A stretch of DNA of 54,200 nucleotides from Zygnema cylindricum (GCA_037447655.1 JBBHKE010001227.1:1-54200), one strand, 5' to 3'. Positions 37,054 through 53,715 are shown, numbered from the stretch's first letter. The notes: generated by a model not told the origin, from the sequence alone. Program-made: numbers and translations.

Positions 37054-37180
37054 CCTCTCTATCTCCCTCTCTCCCTATCCTCCTCTCCCTCCTCCCCCTC
37101 TCTACCTCTCCCTCTCTCCCTCTTCCTATCCCCCTCCCTCTCTCCCTCTTCTCTCCCTCTTCTCTCCCTCTCCCTCCGAT
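37054..37180 (+). repeat. Polypyrimidine tract directly upstream of the XRCC4 ATG
   Basis: CTCCCT/CTCTCC-type low-complexity sequence ending one base before the start codon region. It is probably the 5' UTR. Plant core promoters and leaders often hold such CT tracts, but function here is inferred. Confidence 0.75.
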
Positions 37181-37181
37181 C

Positions 37182-41200
<4,019 letters not shown>

Positions 41201-42806
41201 TCATTTTATTGTGTTTCTAAATTTCTTTTTAAATAGATCTTGTTTTCGGTGTACAATTGTTGAAAAAATGCATCGGTACATCGGGTGTTGGTTTTTTTTA
41301 TGGAATATCTATTGCTAGCTTATTCACGTTGTAAAAGAAACCCACACTATTCCCATTGTCAAAAGATATCCGTAGTATTCTTATTGTAAAAGATATCCCT
41401 ACAGGAGTACGTAGGTAACACTCTTGTATGTAAATTAGTGTTATGTTTGTTAATTACCGTTTACTTTTTGTTAGGCTTAGCTCATGAACCCAAAATAGTG
41501 TTAATAACATTTTTTTTTCTACACTAATAATATTTTTGCACTAATAGCGATTCCCAGTGTACTTTGTTAAATGTGAAAAATAACAGAATGAAAGTTACAT
41601 TAAGCGTTTTCATTTTTGATATTGTTACGTCAACATTGGAGTTGTAGGATTTAATAGGTGGACTACACGCTAATCGTTACCAGTGTTAAAGTTTTTTCTG
41701 CCATTTAAAACATATTTTCTTCGTGCACACAAATCGGATTGTTAATCCGATGGTTGCTATTGGAAGACAAGGTTCCTTCCTATTGGCTGTCTCCGATTGA
41801 CAACCTGACAAGTGTGCACAAAGAAAAGATGTTTTAAGTGGTGAAAAAAGCTTCAACACTAATAACGATTAGCAGTGTTGTCAGATTTACCTCAATGAGA
41901 ATGACCCCATGGAAATGCAATTTGTTTTGCTGATTTTTTTTTTTTTTCCCACATGGGTGATATTATTGAGAGGAATCAATTGGCCCATTCATTTTGACTC
42001 CAATTGACTTTGCACTTCTTGTACCTAATGTACTCAATATGAACGTAGTTTTAGGGTTAGTAAACATCACGTGCGTCTTTATTTTCATTCACTTGGTCAA
42101 AACCCATTTAGGGTGAAATTCTACTATCGGGCGTTTCTATGATGTTGCTCCATTCCGCCGAATTTAAACTAGACCCTGATTTGTCCAGTAATCAAAGATG
42201 GTAATGGTTGAAAAAAGTTAACGCCCAATGATATGTCTAAAACATTTAACTGGATTTCTTTATGGATGGTCAAAGAATTTGGACTAGAAAAAAAAAGAAA
42301 AAAGAGCACAACATACCGGACAATACCTTATAAGCGGGTCATGAATTGATCACCATGGTACAAAACAAAACTCAAACACAATCACACGCATCTCTTACAA
42401 ATAATTTGAAGGGGAAAAATAGTTGCCTGATTTCTTATTTACAAAAGGTTAATTACCAATCATTGCCTAATCTTTTGTAGATTTTGGATCCGTCCAACCT
42501 TGTAGTTACATAGGTGGATCCTTCTTTTCGTGGTCAAAAATAGTGTGACTAAGAGGAAGAATATGTGTGGCTTTATTCTTGATGCGAAATCTTATCGAAA
42601 TAATTTATCGGTTCTAAAAACAGAAAAAAAAATGAAAAAATTGTTCCTCCAAAAATGTTTCCCTCGACCTTAAGTCTCACTAAGACTTCTAGCTAAGGCA
42701 CTCTTTACAAGCCTCCTAAAAAAATGGGAGATTTCTCCTCAAAATGTACAAACCCACCCGAAGCATCTTGTTACCTTTTAATTACCCTGAAACTATAGGC
42801 TCTATT
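41201..42806. other. Intergenic between XRCC4 and COBRA-like genes
   Basis: No gene recognised apart from TIR-family elements: one at 41666-41877, and a remnant ending near 41560 (CTAATAGCGATTCCCAGTG followed by TA). Confidence 0.5.
41666..41877. mobile_element. TA-flanked TIR element, copy D
   Basis: The left end CACGCTAATCGTTACCAGTG follows TA. The right end is ACTAATAACGATTAGCAGTG. The internal pair CATTTAAAACATATTTTCTT / AAGAAAAGATGTTTTAAGTG matches copy C. The right TA has mutated to TT. Confidence 0.78.
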
Positions 42807-45800
42807 CTAATACCAGGCAAAGACGATGGACAATAGAAGGGTTGCCAATGCCATAAGAACATAAGATGGTTGAGCAAATCTGAATGCGCCACTTGGCAAT
42901 GTCGGATACCACGTCGGCATGACACATGTTTGTCCGTTGAACATCACGCTCTGAGTAAAAAAAGAAAATAGAGAAATACAGATTGTCAGATTTCCTTGCC
43001 AGCACAATCAAGACAAAAAGTAAATAATTAATCATTCCTGATAAAAAAACCTTTTTTTATTTTTTTTCCACCGACATGATGCAATTTAACCCTCCATACG
43101 AAGTAGAGTTAGCCCTCTCAATCTATAAGGCAATACTAAAATGAGAAAAACTTCAAGTTGTAACAATTGTTGTTAGCTTGGTTCATGTGTTCCAATATAG
43201 GATAAATAGATTTTGTGTGTATACCATCCAGAGATAAAAAATTATGAACCTAGTAACAAAACTCTACACATGTTCATTGTGTTGTAGAATTTTATTGTGT
43301 TTAATAATAATAAATGTCTATTTATACCATCGTTCGCCCGTCCTTAAAATATTCTTTGCGTACTGCATGCCTGTCCAATCCTTATCGGCGACATTCGCAC
43401 CATGAATGCGACCTTCTCATCAAAAAATGTACTAAAAACATACAACCTTGGTTTATATACCACACTTCAAAAAAGTGGAAAATTCACAATCCCCGAAACC
43501 AAAACGACCTTTTGCATGGATGCAAGTTCCCGTCCATTAATTAATTATAGTGGTATACTTAAGACTTAGTGTTCTAGGACTTAACTTTCATGAAAGTAAA
43601 GCTAACTAAACATAGTGGTTCAATAGTAGAGTGGAATGTCGAATTCAAACGTCCATACCTTGGGAAACGCGTATCCGTTCTCCAGTGTGAACGCCTCGTC
43701 CTTCCCAATCAGCAGCGTCGCCTGCACGTATCCCGGCGCCACCACCAGACTGGTGCTCACGTACGGCAGTCCGTAAAGTACGGCGGTGTCATTCACACCG
43801 TAAGGCAGAATGGAACTCATGCCGAAATAGTCGATGGAGGTGATGTTGTCGAGGTCGGGATGCTCCAAAGTCAACGTCCAATTGTTGTATGTTTGGAAGA
43901 GCATGCGGTTGGTGATGGTTAGAAGAACCTCAAAGTAGCCCTGGTAGTTCGCCTGGAGAACCAAACAAAGCATTCGTAGGTTAGAATGCATAACTGAGGA
44001 GCAAAATTTCGATACAAAATTTAAACCAATCAGAATCGTTAGAAGTGAAAATCGAGCAAAACTGACGCGATCGTACTCAAATGTAGAATACGCAAACTAT
44101 TCCAACCGCCAGTCACCCACCTGCACGTGCCAGTGCACGCTGATTGGACATCCGTCCGCGGAACATTCTCGCGCGTACGGAGAATACATAGAATTTACAT
44201 CCGACGGCGCAGGCAAGAGGTACGCCAACGGCGATGTCACGTCGCAGAGCGAATCCGATTCGCCGAAGCTGCCGCACGCGCAAGCGCAGGAGGCGCAAGG
44301 CGCCACGGAGGAGTTGTAGAACGTCGACAGTGACACGCAGCAGCCGGGGGTTGGCTCCGCCACGGCCTGGGCGTACGTACAGTTCACCTGGAAGGTACGG
44401 AAGGCCTGAGTGTATCGGCGGCCCGAATCGGCAGTATAGAGGGTGTTGTTCACGATAGCAGGGGCAGTGCAGACGTAGTCATCGCCCATCAGACTGCAGA
44501 TGAATGAAACAGGGGAGCCAGTAGTTAAGAAGAGGAAGAAGGAGAGAGGTGGAGCTGCAAGAGTGGAGACAGTAGTTAAGGAGAGGGAGAAGGAGAGAGG
44601 TGGAGCTGCAAAGAGGAGCCGGTAGTAAAGGAGAGGGAGAAGGAGAGAGGTGGAGCTGCAAAGAGGAGCCAGTAGTTAAGGAGAGGGAGAAGGAGAGAGG
44701 TGCAGCTGCAAAGAGGAGCCAGTAGTAAAGGAGAGGGAGAAGGAGAGAGGTGCAGCTGCAAAGAGGAGCCAGTAGTTAAGGAGAGGGAGAAGGAGAGAGG
44801 TGGAGCTGCAAAGAGGAGCCAGTAGTTAAGGAGAGGGAGAAGGAGAGAGGTGGAGCTGCAATGGAGGACATAGAGGAACGAGAAAGCTGTGCGAGAGGTA
44901 GATTGGGAGAAGGAGATAAAGTGTAAGATGCTCACGTGAAGTTAGCCGGAGGGACGAGAGCGCTGAGGTTGTTAGCCGCATTGATGATGCTCATCTGCAA
45001 TGAGAGGACACAAAAAAGGACACGTGTACGGACACCACCCAGTCAGTCCTGCCTCAGACAAAGCGTGCGAGTGTTTCCCCTCCCTCAGACACAGCCTGCA
45101 AGCAGTGACGGTTGGCGGCATGTACGGAAAGCGTTACCTGGAACCTGGCGGCCGTCAAGTTGACTTCCTGCGCGGCCGACAGCAGCACTCCGTCGCGGCA
45201 GCAGTTGGCGACCTGCAGCGTGGAGTCGGCGGTGGAGAGAAGGTCCACCATGACCGGGTAGGGCGAGCAGCTGCCATGGGGAAACGCAGAGTTTCAGTAC
45301 TCTTGTGTGGATACCAGTGCAGTTTTCCAAGCTAAACCCTAAAAAAACGTTAAGCTCTGTTGCCTGCCTCATTAGAAACTGAAAACTCTAGCAGAAGCTC
45401 TGCAACGTACACCGTGAATCGATAATAGTGTTCATGTTTTTTTGGTCACTTAAAATATCTTTTGATCTTTTCTAAGTGCACATTCGTCGTTATTACAATC
45501 TGACGGTTCCGATTGAAAGGCAAGGTTCTCACCTTCCGATTGGTGGTCTCCAATCATAAATCAGACACGTGTATATGGAGAAAAGATGTTTTAAGTGGCG
45601 GATAAGAATATCAACACTAATAGCGATACACGGTGTAATTCTGGTTCTAATTCCTTTACCTATTTGTCCTTTACCAATTTTTACTCTGCCGATGTTTTCT
45701 TTTCAGAAGTTTCCTATGCCGATTTTTTCTTACCAGTGCGGCGCGTCAGCTCCAGGCTCTGTCAGATTGGCGCAGTCTCCCTGAAATACCGCTTGCGCGC

Positions 45801-46190
45801 CCTGCATCGCCATTGGTCCACGTGTCAGAAGCTGAGGGGAGACTCTTCATAAAGAAACACAACTAGAAACTTCCAGTTCTCCTTTCTACGCGGCTTTGCA
45901 TGGGAGAGCGATTATATGCTGACGTCAGCTTTACCAGTGCAGTGGAAATCATCTCGCCGGCGGTCCACTCGAAGCCGAGGTACCATCCGTACAGTGCGCG
46001 GTACGCCTGTCGGTTCTCCAGCCGTACTTCTGCCACGTAGCCGTCGGCTGTCCACGACAGCACGTCCCACGTCACCACCACGTGGCCGTTAGGATCCCGT
46101 GGAAGAGAGGGAGCCTCCAGCTGATGCTGATGTCAGCACTAACAGGACAGCAAATGCCGCTGCTATGTGTGAAATGTGATTAAGAGCCAT
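42807..46190 (-). CDS. COBRA-like GPI-anchored cell-wall protein (apparent one-base frameshift in exon 1)
   Basis: COBRA proteins are secreted, GPI-anchored and guide cellulose deposition. Exons are 46190-45935, 45831-45734, 45270-45138, 44994-44936, 44493-44121, 43952-43659 and 42950-42807; all borders are GT-AG and phases agree, giving about 451 residues, close to the 456 of Arabidopsis COBRA. Exon 1 has a signal peptide ([13 protein letters not shown] to TSASA) and then [24 protein letters not shown]. Later family marks are [22 protein letters not shown], the Cys-rich [62 protein letters not shown] and ENGYAFPK. The C-terminal hydrophobic tail ([17 protein letters not shown]) fits a GPI signal. 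The signal peptide and the DPNG part are in different frames: exon 1 is 256 bp (3n+1). This is a sequencing error, a null allele or a missed exon. Confidence 0.92.
44494..44872 (-). repeat. 50-bp tandem array bearing copies of the COBRA exon 5 acceptor region
   Basis: Seven units with exact 50-bp spacing for most (forward CTGCA at 44555, 44606, 44656, 44706, 44756, 44806 and 44856). The real acceptor CTGCAG (forward, 44494-44499) starts the series. On the gene strand most units read CTCCTCTTTGCAG, a good pyrimidine tract plus AG. The rest of the unit is CT-rich. Confidence 0.9.
45410..45635. mobile_element. TA-flanked TIR element, copy E, in COBRA intron 2
   Basis: The left end CACCGTGAATCGATAATAGTG follows TA (45408-45409). 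The right end CACTAATAGCGATACACGGTG precedes TA (45636-45637). It is 226 bp and has the same internal inverted pair as copy C (CACTTAAAATATCTTTTG / AAAAGATGTTTTAAGTGGC). Confidence 0.88.
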
Positions 46191-46197
46191 CCCTTCC

Positions 46198-46306
<109 letters not shown>

Positions 46307-46657
46307 GCAATCCACACTTCCTTTTCCCTTTCTTTCTCTCTCTTTATCTCCTTCTTTCGTCGGTCTACGTGTCAGTTTATCTGTTGTCTTTGAAAACGTC
46401 TCCTTCGTTTGTCCTTTGTTTCTCCTTTTATCTTTTATTTAAAGATTTCTTTATATGTTCGCTTGCGGCTCTCCGTACGGCTGCGTTGACCTTCTGCGAC
46501 TCTTTTTAATGGAGCGATTGGCGCTTCTTAGGGTTGTGACGAATCGGATCGGATTTGATTCTGTACGGAAGTCTGTTGGTCAACTTGAAAACCCTTTGGG
46601 GACGCGGGATGGTCCGTACGACGCGTACGCTACAATACTGTACTGTTTAGTACAGTA

Positions 46658-46875
46658 CATCGTTTATCGCTATTAGTGTTGATTTTTTTTCTCGCCACTT
46701 AAAACATCTTCTCTCCGTACACACCTGTCAGATTCTCAATTTGAGACCGGCAATCGGAATGTGAGAATCTTACCTTTCAATCGCAACCGTCAGATAGACA
46801 ACCCGACAAGTGTGTACGGATACGATATGTTTTAAGTGGCGAAAAAAACATTAACACTAATAGCGATTCACGGTG
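46658..46875. mobile_element. TA-flanked TIR element, copy F, upstream of COBRA
   Basis: The left end CATCGTTTATCGCTATTAGTG follows TA. The right end ACTAATAGCGATTCACGGTG precedes TA. It is 218 bp with the internal pair CGCCACTTAAAACATCTTCT / TATGTTTTAAGTGGCG. GTACAGTAC/GTACTGTACTG words flank it. Confidence 0.88.
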
Positions 46876-46899
46876 TACTGTACTGTACTGCTGTAACCC

Positions 46900-49800
46900 G
46901 TGTCTATTACGGATCTCCGGTCAGAATGAGGCGTCCGCCGGGTTGTTTGGCGTGAATAACGATGAATATCGGCGACATTCAGTCAGATTCTCTAATGGAA
47001 ACGCCGTACAGTTAGCCGTCTCGTACTCTGGCTGACGGTTGACGGTTGACTACGGCAGAATGGACGCGGTCGAACAGCGTGTTCCAATGATGGTGGTTTG
47101 TTCTTTAAAAGTCCACTTTCCTCTCGCGGTCGTGTTCACGAAAGTCAATATTTTGTCTCCTATGTACGGTCACTGTCACTTTCGTCAAACCATTCAACTC
47201 CCGTGAAAATTTGACGGATTTACAGGAGGAAGTTGACTGCCCGTGCTTGTAACATTATCACCGTCACTTGTACTATTTGTAGTTCGTACATGCATGTCTT
47301 CGGGGCAGTATCTTTGCCACGTCATCACTTACGTCATCGCCATCCCTGACTTTTTTTTTTTTTTTTTTTGCATTCTTGCCGAAAGGTGGTTGGCGCACGC
47401 ACAGAATTTTATGTCAGGGTAGCTAAGGTACAGAATTACATTAAAGTACAGTGCCGCTCGACTACGTTTCAAAATGTACGAATATTTTTCATAGAAGTAT
47501 AGATTATAGAACCATACAATGTACAAAAAAGTCCGATTCGTACCTTATCCGTATCCGATTCGTACCTGGATGGTCGCGTCAGATCCGGAACGGATTCGGG
47601 TGCCAAATTTTGGGGGCCGGCAGGATTCGGCCGGGTGATTAAAAAAAAAAACAAAACGGGTACGGCCAGATTCGGGTTAACCCGATTGTGACTTCTGCCT
47701 TAAGGTGAAGTTACATCAGAAGTTTCCGTAATCGTACGGCCAACTCTACAGACCGGGTCGTTTGAGGGTGAACCTCCATCAAGCATTTCCAGTAATCGCA
47801 AGGAGACATTTATTGGCAGTAATATTTGTATCACTTCTCCAGTAATATTTGTATCACTTCTCCAGTAATATTTGTATCACTTCTCCATCAGGTTGTGCCA
47901 ACGAGGCACCAATTGCTGACGTGTTGGATTGCGATTGGAACCACGTAGGATCTTGTTCAACCGGCGGGGAATATTAAAAGATTCGAATAGCACACAATTT
48001 AAACGGCGTATGTGCGGACGAACGCAGATTTAAACATCTAGCAGAGCTACGTGAATGTACAATTTGTACGTGCTTGTCATTTCGTTGTACCAACCGTTTC
48101 GATATCATTTTCAAAATGAGAATTTGTACTTTATCGTTTGCCATTATGTTTTGTACGCAAAGTCCTTTCCACGAAGGAAAAGAGTCGTCAGAGAGATATC
48201 CTGCGTCGAAGATTTTTTCGTCGCTTTCAAATCCGCCCTGTACGAAGGCACGTGATCTTTAGCAATTGTGAGGTCGACATTGCTCGTCCGCCGTGGATGA
48301 TACCTTTTTGTTTCCAAGTGTACCAATAGACACGTCCAGTATCAACAAGTCTCCTCTCGAGGACAGTTGGGGAAACTTGCCACATACTGGACAGAAGGAG
48401 CGTTTGCTTCGAAAACTCAAAATCGGACGGTCGAAATTCTCACCCAAAAGTTTGTAGAATCTTGACGAATCTCCAAAAATCATGTTTTATATATATATAA
48501 AAAAAAAACAGCACAGCCCTGTATAAAAATGCACTTTTTCCAAGTAATGAACCTCACTTTTCGCTTGATGAAGGTTCACCCTCAGGGTATAATTCCATTA
48601 GGCGGTCCCAGTAAATGTACGGAAAATTCTACTGGCAACGTTTACTGGAAGACTTTTCCATTTTGTCGGGCCAGTAACAAACCTTACTCAATTATGATTG
48701 GCGCCACGTAGGTTAGACTCCAGATTTGAAAATCTTAAAAAAAATCTTCCAACGGTAAGTCAGAACGAAATGCCTGTACGACCGGAGGTAGTTAATGATT
48801 CGTACGTAAAGTTTGCGACCAGATTTTTGATTTTGAAAACGGAAATGAAAATTTCAAAACAGAATGGCAAAACGACGCGGCAAACTTTGAAGGTCGCGGC
48901 AAACTTTGAATGTCGGTGGATGTCAGACGGAGCGTGCGAAAATATTTTCGGCTCACCTGCATCCAGCGTGGCAGGTGGCACATGGACCGTACGACGCAAG
49001 CACATGGCCTATACGACGTGTAGACCTGTGATCGCTTGTTCAAAGCGGATATTTTTTTGCTTTTCACATGTACCAATGGTACACGTCTAGTATCGTACAA
49101 CTCTCCTCGCGAGGAGAGTATCGTCACACTGGATGATGTGCCCGATTGCTTCGCGGATCTGAAAAAGTGGAATATCCAACGGCCAGGAATTACGCCTACA
49201 TTATTGGAGTTTCCCGACAGTTTTCCAGTAACGATATTTCATCTGAAAAAAAAAGAAAAAGGTACGGCATGGTACGGATATGTACAAACTTGTACGGCGT
49301 CCAGTAAAGAACCACACTTTTCGTTCTAATGGAATTCTACCCTCAGTCGATGTTCCATCAACGAAGAATCTGTAAACCACGTGTTCTAAATTGACTGGTG
49401 CCATGCTAGCTACGATCCGATATTAAATATCTTTCAGATTTTTAACACCGACAAACTTAACTTCAAATCTTCACTTGCGTACCATGTACTTGCGTACGAA
49501 ATCATAATACGACAGAACTTTTATACTTTTTGCAAACGCCAGTCTTTATGCCAGCTCATTTTTTAGTTTCTGTTTTCGAACGTAACGAAAGTCCTTTGAG
49601 AGAAATAGCGTGACGAACAAAAGTTACCGAAAATAGCATGACGAAGGAATGTTACGAAATTAATTTTTATTTTCGGTTGTATTTTGGAAAGCACGTGTCA
49701 TGTGCAAATCCTGTAATTTTTCGTTGGTTGTGCATCGTGACACGTAGCTTAATCGTCCAGCGTGTCACGATTTTTTTTTTCCTGTTTACAGTTACAGAGA

Positions 49801-50220
49801 AAAATTAAGCGAACGCCTCGCAGATGAACATCCGACGGTCAGAATTTCCTCCCAGACCTTCGGAGAGTATTGACAAGATTCTCTGTAAAGTTTTTTTTCT
49901 CATAAAAACAAAATAAGCGGTACGGTTTGGTACGGATAGTGGCGAATATCTGTAAACTACCCCACCTTTCGTCTGATGGAACGTTACCCTTAGATATTTG
50001 ATGATACACATCTCTACCAAAAGACAAAAAAGTACAAAAGAAATTTTGACTTTTGGAAAGTTACACTTACATTGAATAGTGTGCAATCTCGTATGTGCAT
50101 GTAAATGTACCTTGCTTTGTTGCTTAATATTACATTTTTTAGGGTCTTTTAGGGTTTTTTTGGCCTTTTTCTTACGTGGGAATCCTGTTTCGCGAATGTA
50201 TTTCGATACCTTTTTAGTTT

Positions 50221-50282
<62 letters not shown>

Positions 50283-51214
50283 AATTTTTTTTTTTTCATT
50301 GACTGAGACACATTGTATTGGACATAATAATGAGAAACTATATTTGATTTAGACGGGTATTTACTGTTTATTTAACATGTATTTTCTTTTTAAACAAAGT
50401 TGTATATTATTAGAAGCATTTAATTTGCTTCTACCTTAAAATTATTAGAAATCTAAATTTTAATTGTCTATAGTAGTTTCTCTCATTGCAATAATAAATA
50501 TATCATGTAGAAATAAGTAAAGAACACTCTCCGGAAAAAAAGTACGAGGGCATAAAAAATAATAAGCCCCTACAAAAATCCCTAAAAGCCTCGCCAATTA
50601 TTACAATTTTTTTTTTATCAATGTATCGAGCCGATAAATCGAAATATCACGACAATTTCTTTACAAATATATGGAGCCAATATATTGATTATCAGTAAAC
50701 AACCGTACACAACACAAAGAAAAACACAAAATGAAAACAGAGTAAATAATACACACTAAAAAAATATTATGCATATACGAACACTCTTGCTCTCAATTTT
50801 AATGAATTATAACACTAAAACCTCAGTAGTTAAAGAATTGCACCGTTAAACTGTTAGATCTATTTTACTTTTGTCCTAATCATCGTGTAAGAGAAGTACA
50901 ACACCGTACTTTTGAACTGAAAACAAACAAAAAACAAGTAAACAAACAACAGCCAAAACATTGAAATAGACGTATTAAACTTTTATGCAATTTGAAACTG
51001 TTTCGCTTAAACATATACTCGATTAATCCTCCTTATTTTCCGTCTTAAAACAACATAAACAATAGCAAAGCAAAAAAGAAGAAGGAATTTGCAAAGAAGA
51101 AAATCCACAGTAAATGTAAAAGGCAGAGAGCAAAATCGAGAACGAGGACACAACCTTTATGAACCACACTTATTAGCATACGATTCTCGTAATCTATCAT
51201 ATACATATAAACCC
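46900..51214. other. Intergenic repeat block between COBRA and PPR genes
   Basis: No gene recognised. Contents: a 22-bp unit CAGTAATATTTGTATCACTT (+CT) three times at about 47817-47885; a diverged repeat of about 750 bp in two to three copies between 48060 and 50000 (shared marks: GTGTACCAAT/TGTACCAATGGTACACGTC, CTCCTCTCGAGGA/CTCCTCGCGAGGA, and CACTTTTCG..GATG/AATGGA.G.T..ACCCTCA); and a (TA)n(GT)n tract at 50226-50281. Confidence 0.55.
50226..50281. repeat. (TA)n followed by (GT)n microsatellite
   Basis: About 21 TA units followed by about 7 GT units. Confidence 0.93.
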
Positions 51215-53578
51215 TTATTGTCCACCGTCCTCTTTCGATAATAGACTCTTTATTGCGTCGACCTCATTTTCTAATTGGTACTTACTACAAATCCCAACTA
51301 AAGTACTATAAGTCACTCTATCACATTTACACCCTAAATCTCTCATCTCCGCGTACAATTGTAACGCTTTATGAGGATCGTTTAACATATTTCCGTAAAC
51401 ATTCATTAATATATTATACATATTAACATTCGGTCCTGATCCGTTCGATTTCGCTTCGTTAAATATTCCTATCGCTTTATGAAACTCTCCCAATTTCACA
51501 CATAAATTCATTATCATCCCATACATTAAAAGATCGGGTTTTAAACCCAAAACCCTCATTTGAACCAAAACTTTCTCGACTTCATTTGCCAAACCTAACC
51601 CCGTTAGGGTTTGCATTAACGCCCCGAAAACGGCTAATGTCGGTGTCACGCCTTTTCGATACAAGAATTCGTGAAATTCTTTCGCTTTCTCGAAACTTTC
51701 CGTTTTATTGTACGCGTCCAAAACCGTCACCCATGTCACATGGTCAACGTTTTCTCCAAGACTAAGGACCAACGACTCCACCTTTTCGAAATCTTTCAAT
51801 AATCCGTACGCCGAAATCGCCATATTTTTTTCTTCCACCGAAAGCTTGTAACCGGAATCTTCCATTTCCTCCACAAATTTGACTACTTTCATTGGGAGAT
51901 TTGCCTTTTTGCATGCATGGATCATAGCCCTAATAAGACCAAAAAAAAGTGGACAGAGAATCAACCCATAGTACCATATTTAATATAAACCATCATAAGA
52001 CCAAAAAAAAACGAACAAAGAGTCAACCAAAAAATGTGGTTTGAAGCATATGAAGACAAAAAAAGTGGACAGGTTATACCAAAAAGGTAAACTCATACGG
52101 CAAAAAAGCAAGCATGTAGGACAAAAAATGGACAATTGAGTCAAAACGTGGACAGGTAAGACAAAAAAGGACAAGCAAGACAAAAGAGGACAAGCAAGAC
52201 AAAAAATGAGCAGGTAAGACAAAAGACAGATAAGACAAAAAAAGATGGACAAGCAATGGGCAGATATGGTAGAAAAGGTGAATTAAGACAAAAAGGTCAA
52301 TCAAGACAAAAAAGAGAACAGGTAAGACAAAAAACTGGACAGGTAAGACATAAAAATGAACGAAGGACCAAACAAAACCGTCTCCCTCTTTCTCTCCCTC
52401 TACGCCCTCAAAAAACCAACTTACCCGTATATAATCTTGTCCGGCTTCACTCCTCTCTGTTTCATCTCCTCGAACAGTTCAATGGCCTCCGTTATCCGTT
52501 TCGTTTTACCACACACCGAAATTAGTGTGGTAAACGTCATCACGTTGGGGTTGAAGCCTTTTTTTTTAATTTCTTCGAAAAGTTCTAACGCCTCTTCGAT
52601 TTTTCCAATTCTCGTGTACCCCTCGATTAAACTCGCAAAAGTGACTTCGTCTGGTTTTATATTCGTTTGTTCCATTTTCTGTACCCATTCGTTCATTTTC
52701 TCAATATTCCCGGCTTTTGCGAAAATATCGATTAAAGTGTTGAAAGTAAAAATGTCGGGATCCACTCTATTTTTCAACATTTCATTTAAAATTTCCGGAA
52801 TCCCTTTCTCCAGATTATTTGTTTTTCCAAAAACCGATAAAAGGGAATTAAAAGTCGTCAAATTCGGTTTAATTCCCTCTTTCTTCATACCCTCGAAGGT
52901 TTCTATCGCGCCTTCCAACATTTTTTCGGGCGGCAAAACTTTCGAAGCTCTCGAATAAACGGAAATCATGATGTTCCATGTGATGATATTCCGTTCGACT
53001 TTTTTCATTTCCATTTCTTTGAATCCGACAATCGCTCTCTTTATCTCTCCCGCCTTTCCCCATCCGGCTAAAATAGTGTTATAAGTTCTCGTCGAATGTT
53101 TTACTCCTCTATCCTCCATTTCTAAAAACATTTTTTCGACCATTTTAAATTTGTTTTCGTTCCCTGCCCGAAGCAAAAGAACGTTGTAGTGAATTTCGTC
53201 GATGAAAAACCGAGGTTGTTTTTGAGCCCAAAGGAATAAAAAGTTCGCGATCTCGAAATTTTTCGCCTTTTTCATCATCGAAGATAACATTTTGTTTGTG
53301 ACTTTTCCTTCCCAATCCATCAAAATTTCTTCTAAAAACAACATACTTTTATTTTTCTGGTCCCAATTTGCTATTGTGGTACAAAGTTCCGCGAACATTT
53401 TTTGATCCCAACTATTTCCGAAGTACAATGATTTTCGACCGTAATTTGCAATTTCTGGATCAAAAAGATCGTTTTTTCGACTCGTTATTTCGTTTTGCTT
53501 CGTTTTTTCCACTATTGTCTCCTCTCTTATCTCCTCATTTTTTCCAAAACTAGTTTCTGAATCAAATTCTGGTTCCAT
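51215..53578 (-). CDS. P-class pentatricopeptide repeat (PPR) protein
   Basis: PPR proteins bind organellar RNA sequence-specifically and act in its stability, splicing or translation. Exon 1 is 53578-52425 and exon 2 is 51929-51215 (donor GTAAGT, acceptor CTTATTAG, phase 2), giving 622 codons from this Met. About 14 degenerate 35-residue repeats follow in series from about residue 128, for example RTYNTILAGWGKAGEIKRAI, FTFNTLIDIFAKAGNIEKMN, VTFASLIEGYTRIGKIEEAL, VTWVTVLDAYNKTESFEKAK and VTYSTLVGICSKYQLENEV. No E or DYW domain is present, so it is not an obvious C-to-U editing enzyme. The Met at 53578 (MEPEFDSETS) is acidic and not transit-like. The same frame stays open, with coding-like sequence, well upstream, so the true N-terminus is probably further out in the GA/CT-rich region. 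Confidence 0.9.
51930..52380. repeat. Degenerate tandem repeats filling the PPR intron
   Basis: Units of about 18-20 bp of the type GACAGGTAAGACAAAAAAT (forward) run through most of the intron. Next to the acceptor, a duplication of about 70 bp shares ATAAGACCAAAAAAAA and AGAGTCAACC-type words (51934 and 51995). On the gene strand the unit (TTTTTTGTCTTACC) resembles the real acceptor tract TTTTTTGGTCTTATTAG. Confidence 0.7.
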
Positions 53579-53715
53579 TTGGTTTACCTCTCTGAGGCCT
53601 TTGATGGAGATATTTTTGTCTTTTTGTGGGATTTCGTCATATTCTGGTTCAAATTTGGCCCATTTTTTGAAGGAAGAGAGAGAGGATTCTCTCTCATTGT
53701 ACTCCAGAGAATAGT

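Noticed and set aside
42802-46190. First impression that this is the gamete fusogen HAP2/GCS1
   Set aside because: The Cys-rich [18 protein letters not shown] block, CPISVHWHV and the [13 protein letters not shown] start are COBRA family signatures, and length and exon layout fit COBRA.
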